Source of the DNA: Desulfurococcales archaeon ex4484_204
Lineage (GTDB): Archaea; Thermoproteota; Thermoprotei_A; Sulfolobales; NBVN01
Length of the DNA stretch: 5,094 bases
Assembly: GCA_002255065.1 (NCBI GenBank)
Contig: NJEF01000087.1
Span: forward strand, 1-5,094
Direction of reading: 5' to 3'
Below, piece by piece: positions 4,523-5,094 of the stretch (position 1 is the first letter of the stretch; every line of letters begins with the position of its first letter). Position numbers and translations under genes: made by a program. The notes below the pieces were generated by a model. It worked only from the letters and a program-made list of their open reading frames with translations. It was not told where the DNA came from and searched no databases.

Positions 4523-5094
4523 ATGGGTGATGGGAGAACGGCTGAGAGGGTAGGGAATGGTAATGAGGTCGTTGAAACCTCAACGGGGAAGAGGGGGGTT
4601 TCTAAGGCCTTCGAGGTTCTGACCACGCTGTTAAAAAAGTTCAACCTTAAGGTTTGGAGGGGGAAGTTAGTAAGGGATATTAACGGGGTTGAACACGTTA
4701 TTGACCTACTTGCTGAGGGTGAGCTCATCCCAGGTATTCGGTTAAGGCTTGCATTCATAACCCATCCAGGAAGAATTAGGGTTAACGATATCGAGTGGTA
4801 CGCTGCTAAGAAGGTCCTGCTCCCCTCTATAGATAAGTTCGTGGTAATAGCAGCTAAAGGTGTTGATGTTGAGGCGTTGGAGCTGGGTAGTAAGTTGGGC
4901 ATTAGTATAATTCGCTACCCCGAGTTCGAGAGGGTTGCCCCCCTACTAGCAGGTCCTGCTAGTAGGTACTTTAGCAAAGTCTTCATTAAGCCTAAGGCTA
5001 GGTGTGAGGATGTAGTTGCTAAGTCCTTGAAGTTTGAGAAGCCGGGCATCTTCTCTAAGAGGAGGTGTAGGTTAGACGGCTTTACACTAGCCTT
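4523..5094 (+). CDS. Restriction-endonuclease-fold protein, catalytic site degenerate (partial)
   Basis: The frame stays open from ATG 4523 to the window edge (190 codons seen), so the C-terminus is missing. Residues 1-25 are polar and probably flexible. Residues 26-132 resemble the PD-(D/E)xK nuclease-like fold: an opening helix (KAFEVLTTLLKKFNLKVWRG), then GVEHVIDLLAEGE with D61 at the first catalytic position, then a strand RLRLAFIT (73-80) where E-x-K would be expected, then a helix and the strand-helix-strand end KFVVIAAKGVDVEALELGSK plus LGISIIRY. With E-x-K absent, cleavage is doubtful, and a DNA-binding or structural role is more likely. After a GPAS linker (144-147) a second domain begins (FIKPKARCEDVVAKSLKF) and is cut off. 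The linker codons form a striking inverted repeat (4942-4966). The leaderless promoter and fold pattern favour this strand over the overlapping reverse frame at 4519-4902. Fold assignment is by pattern only. Confidence 0.65.
   Translation, partial: MGDGRTAERVGNGNEVVETSTGKRGVSKAFEVLTTLLKKFNLKVWRGKLVRDINGVEHVIDLLAEGELIPGIRLRLAFITHPGRIRVNDIEWYAAKKVLLPSIDKFVVIAAKGVDVEALELGSKLGISIIRYPEFERVAPLLAGPASRYFSKVFIKPKARCEDVVAKSLKFEKPGIFSKRRCRLDGFTLA
4942..4966. repeat. Perfect 12-base-arm inverted repeat inside a coding region
   Basis: CCTACTAGCAGG, one T, then CCTGCTAGTAGG are exact reverse complements, giving a 25-base palindrome. It encodes most of the LLAGPASR linker of the partial gene. Arms this long with a one-base centre are not expected by chance in 5 kb. 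It could form a cruciform or an RNA hairpin, or be a protein-binding site. Confidence 0.7.

Noticed and set aside
4519..4902. 127-residue reverse frame over the last gene
   Set aside because: The forward frame has the leaderless promoter, stays open to the edge and follows a known fold pattern. The reverse product is Ser/Leu/Pro-rich and looks like a shadow.

Overview
The window reads as chromosomal DNA of a thermophile-type archaeon, most likely a Thermoproteota (crenarchaeal) lineage. The evidence is the tRNA-Thr with an encoded CCA, TATA-type promoters about 27 bases before start codons (leaderless transcripts), a winged-helix regulator of archaeal style, heavy use of AGG/CTA codons, and a remnant of an SSV (fusellovirus)-type integrase. 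Genus cannot be decided from this sequence.

Left part (1-893): a visibly AT-rich 238-base stretch with no gene leads into an intact tRNA-Thr(GGT) at 239-315. On the opposite strand, 25 bases past the tRNA 3' end, lies a broken gene (341-528). Its two frames join into the N-terminal part of an SSV-type tyrosine recombinase, int(N). The same frame continues into the antisense of the tRNA T-arm and reads PGFEPGTS, the peptide such integrases carry where their attachment site overlaps a tRNA gene. This looks like one end of an old integrated virus or plasmid. No second copy of the tRNA 3' half and no int(C) is visible, so the far end lies outside the window or has been lost. The rest, 529-893, has no convincing gene but holds inverted-repeat half-sites, a palindrome and a strong TATA box.

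Middle (894-1655): a 103-residue two-helix membrane protein of unknown function (+), then a 54-residue single-helix protein with an acidic tail (-, 1368-1532). The latter is divergent from a 366-residue regulator (1656-2756), with 123 bases between their starts. The regulator appears to contain two Lrp/AsnC-like helix-turn-helix plus beta-domain units and a CxxC motif.

Right part (2763-5094): a four-helix membrane protein (-, 2763-3200) converges on the regulator and diverges from a CPA2-type Na+/H+ antiporter (+, 3287-4459). The antiporter has the Asp-Asp motif of electrogenic NapA-like members. Their shared 86-base promoter region contains two palindromes, one lying just before the antiporter start, where a repressor could act. 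The window ends inside a gene (4523 to the edge) whose N-terminal domain resembles the restriction-endonuclease fold but lacks the usual catalytic E-x-K. It has a clean leaderless promoter and carries a perfect 12-base-arm inverted repeat inside its coding sequence.

The genes do not form one operon: most have their own promoter and several are divergent. The window is best read as an integration scar beside a tRNA, followed by chromosomal genes, with the exact boundary unknown.
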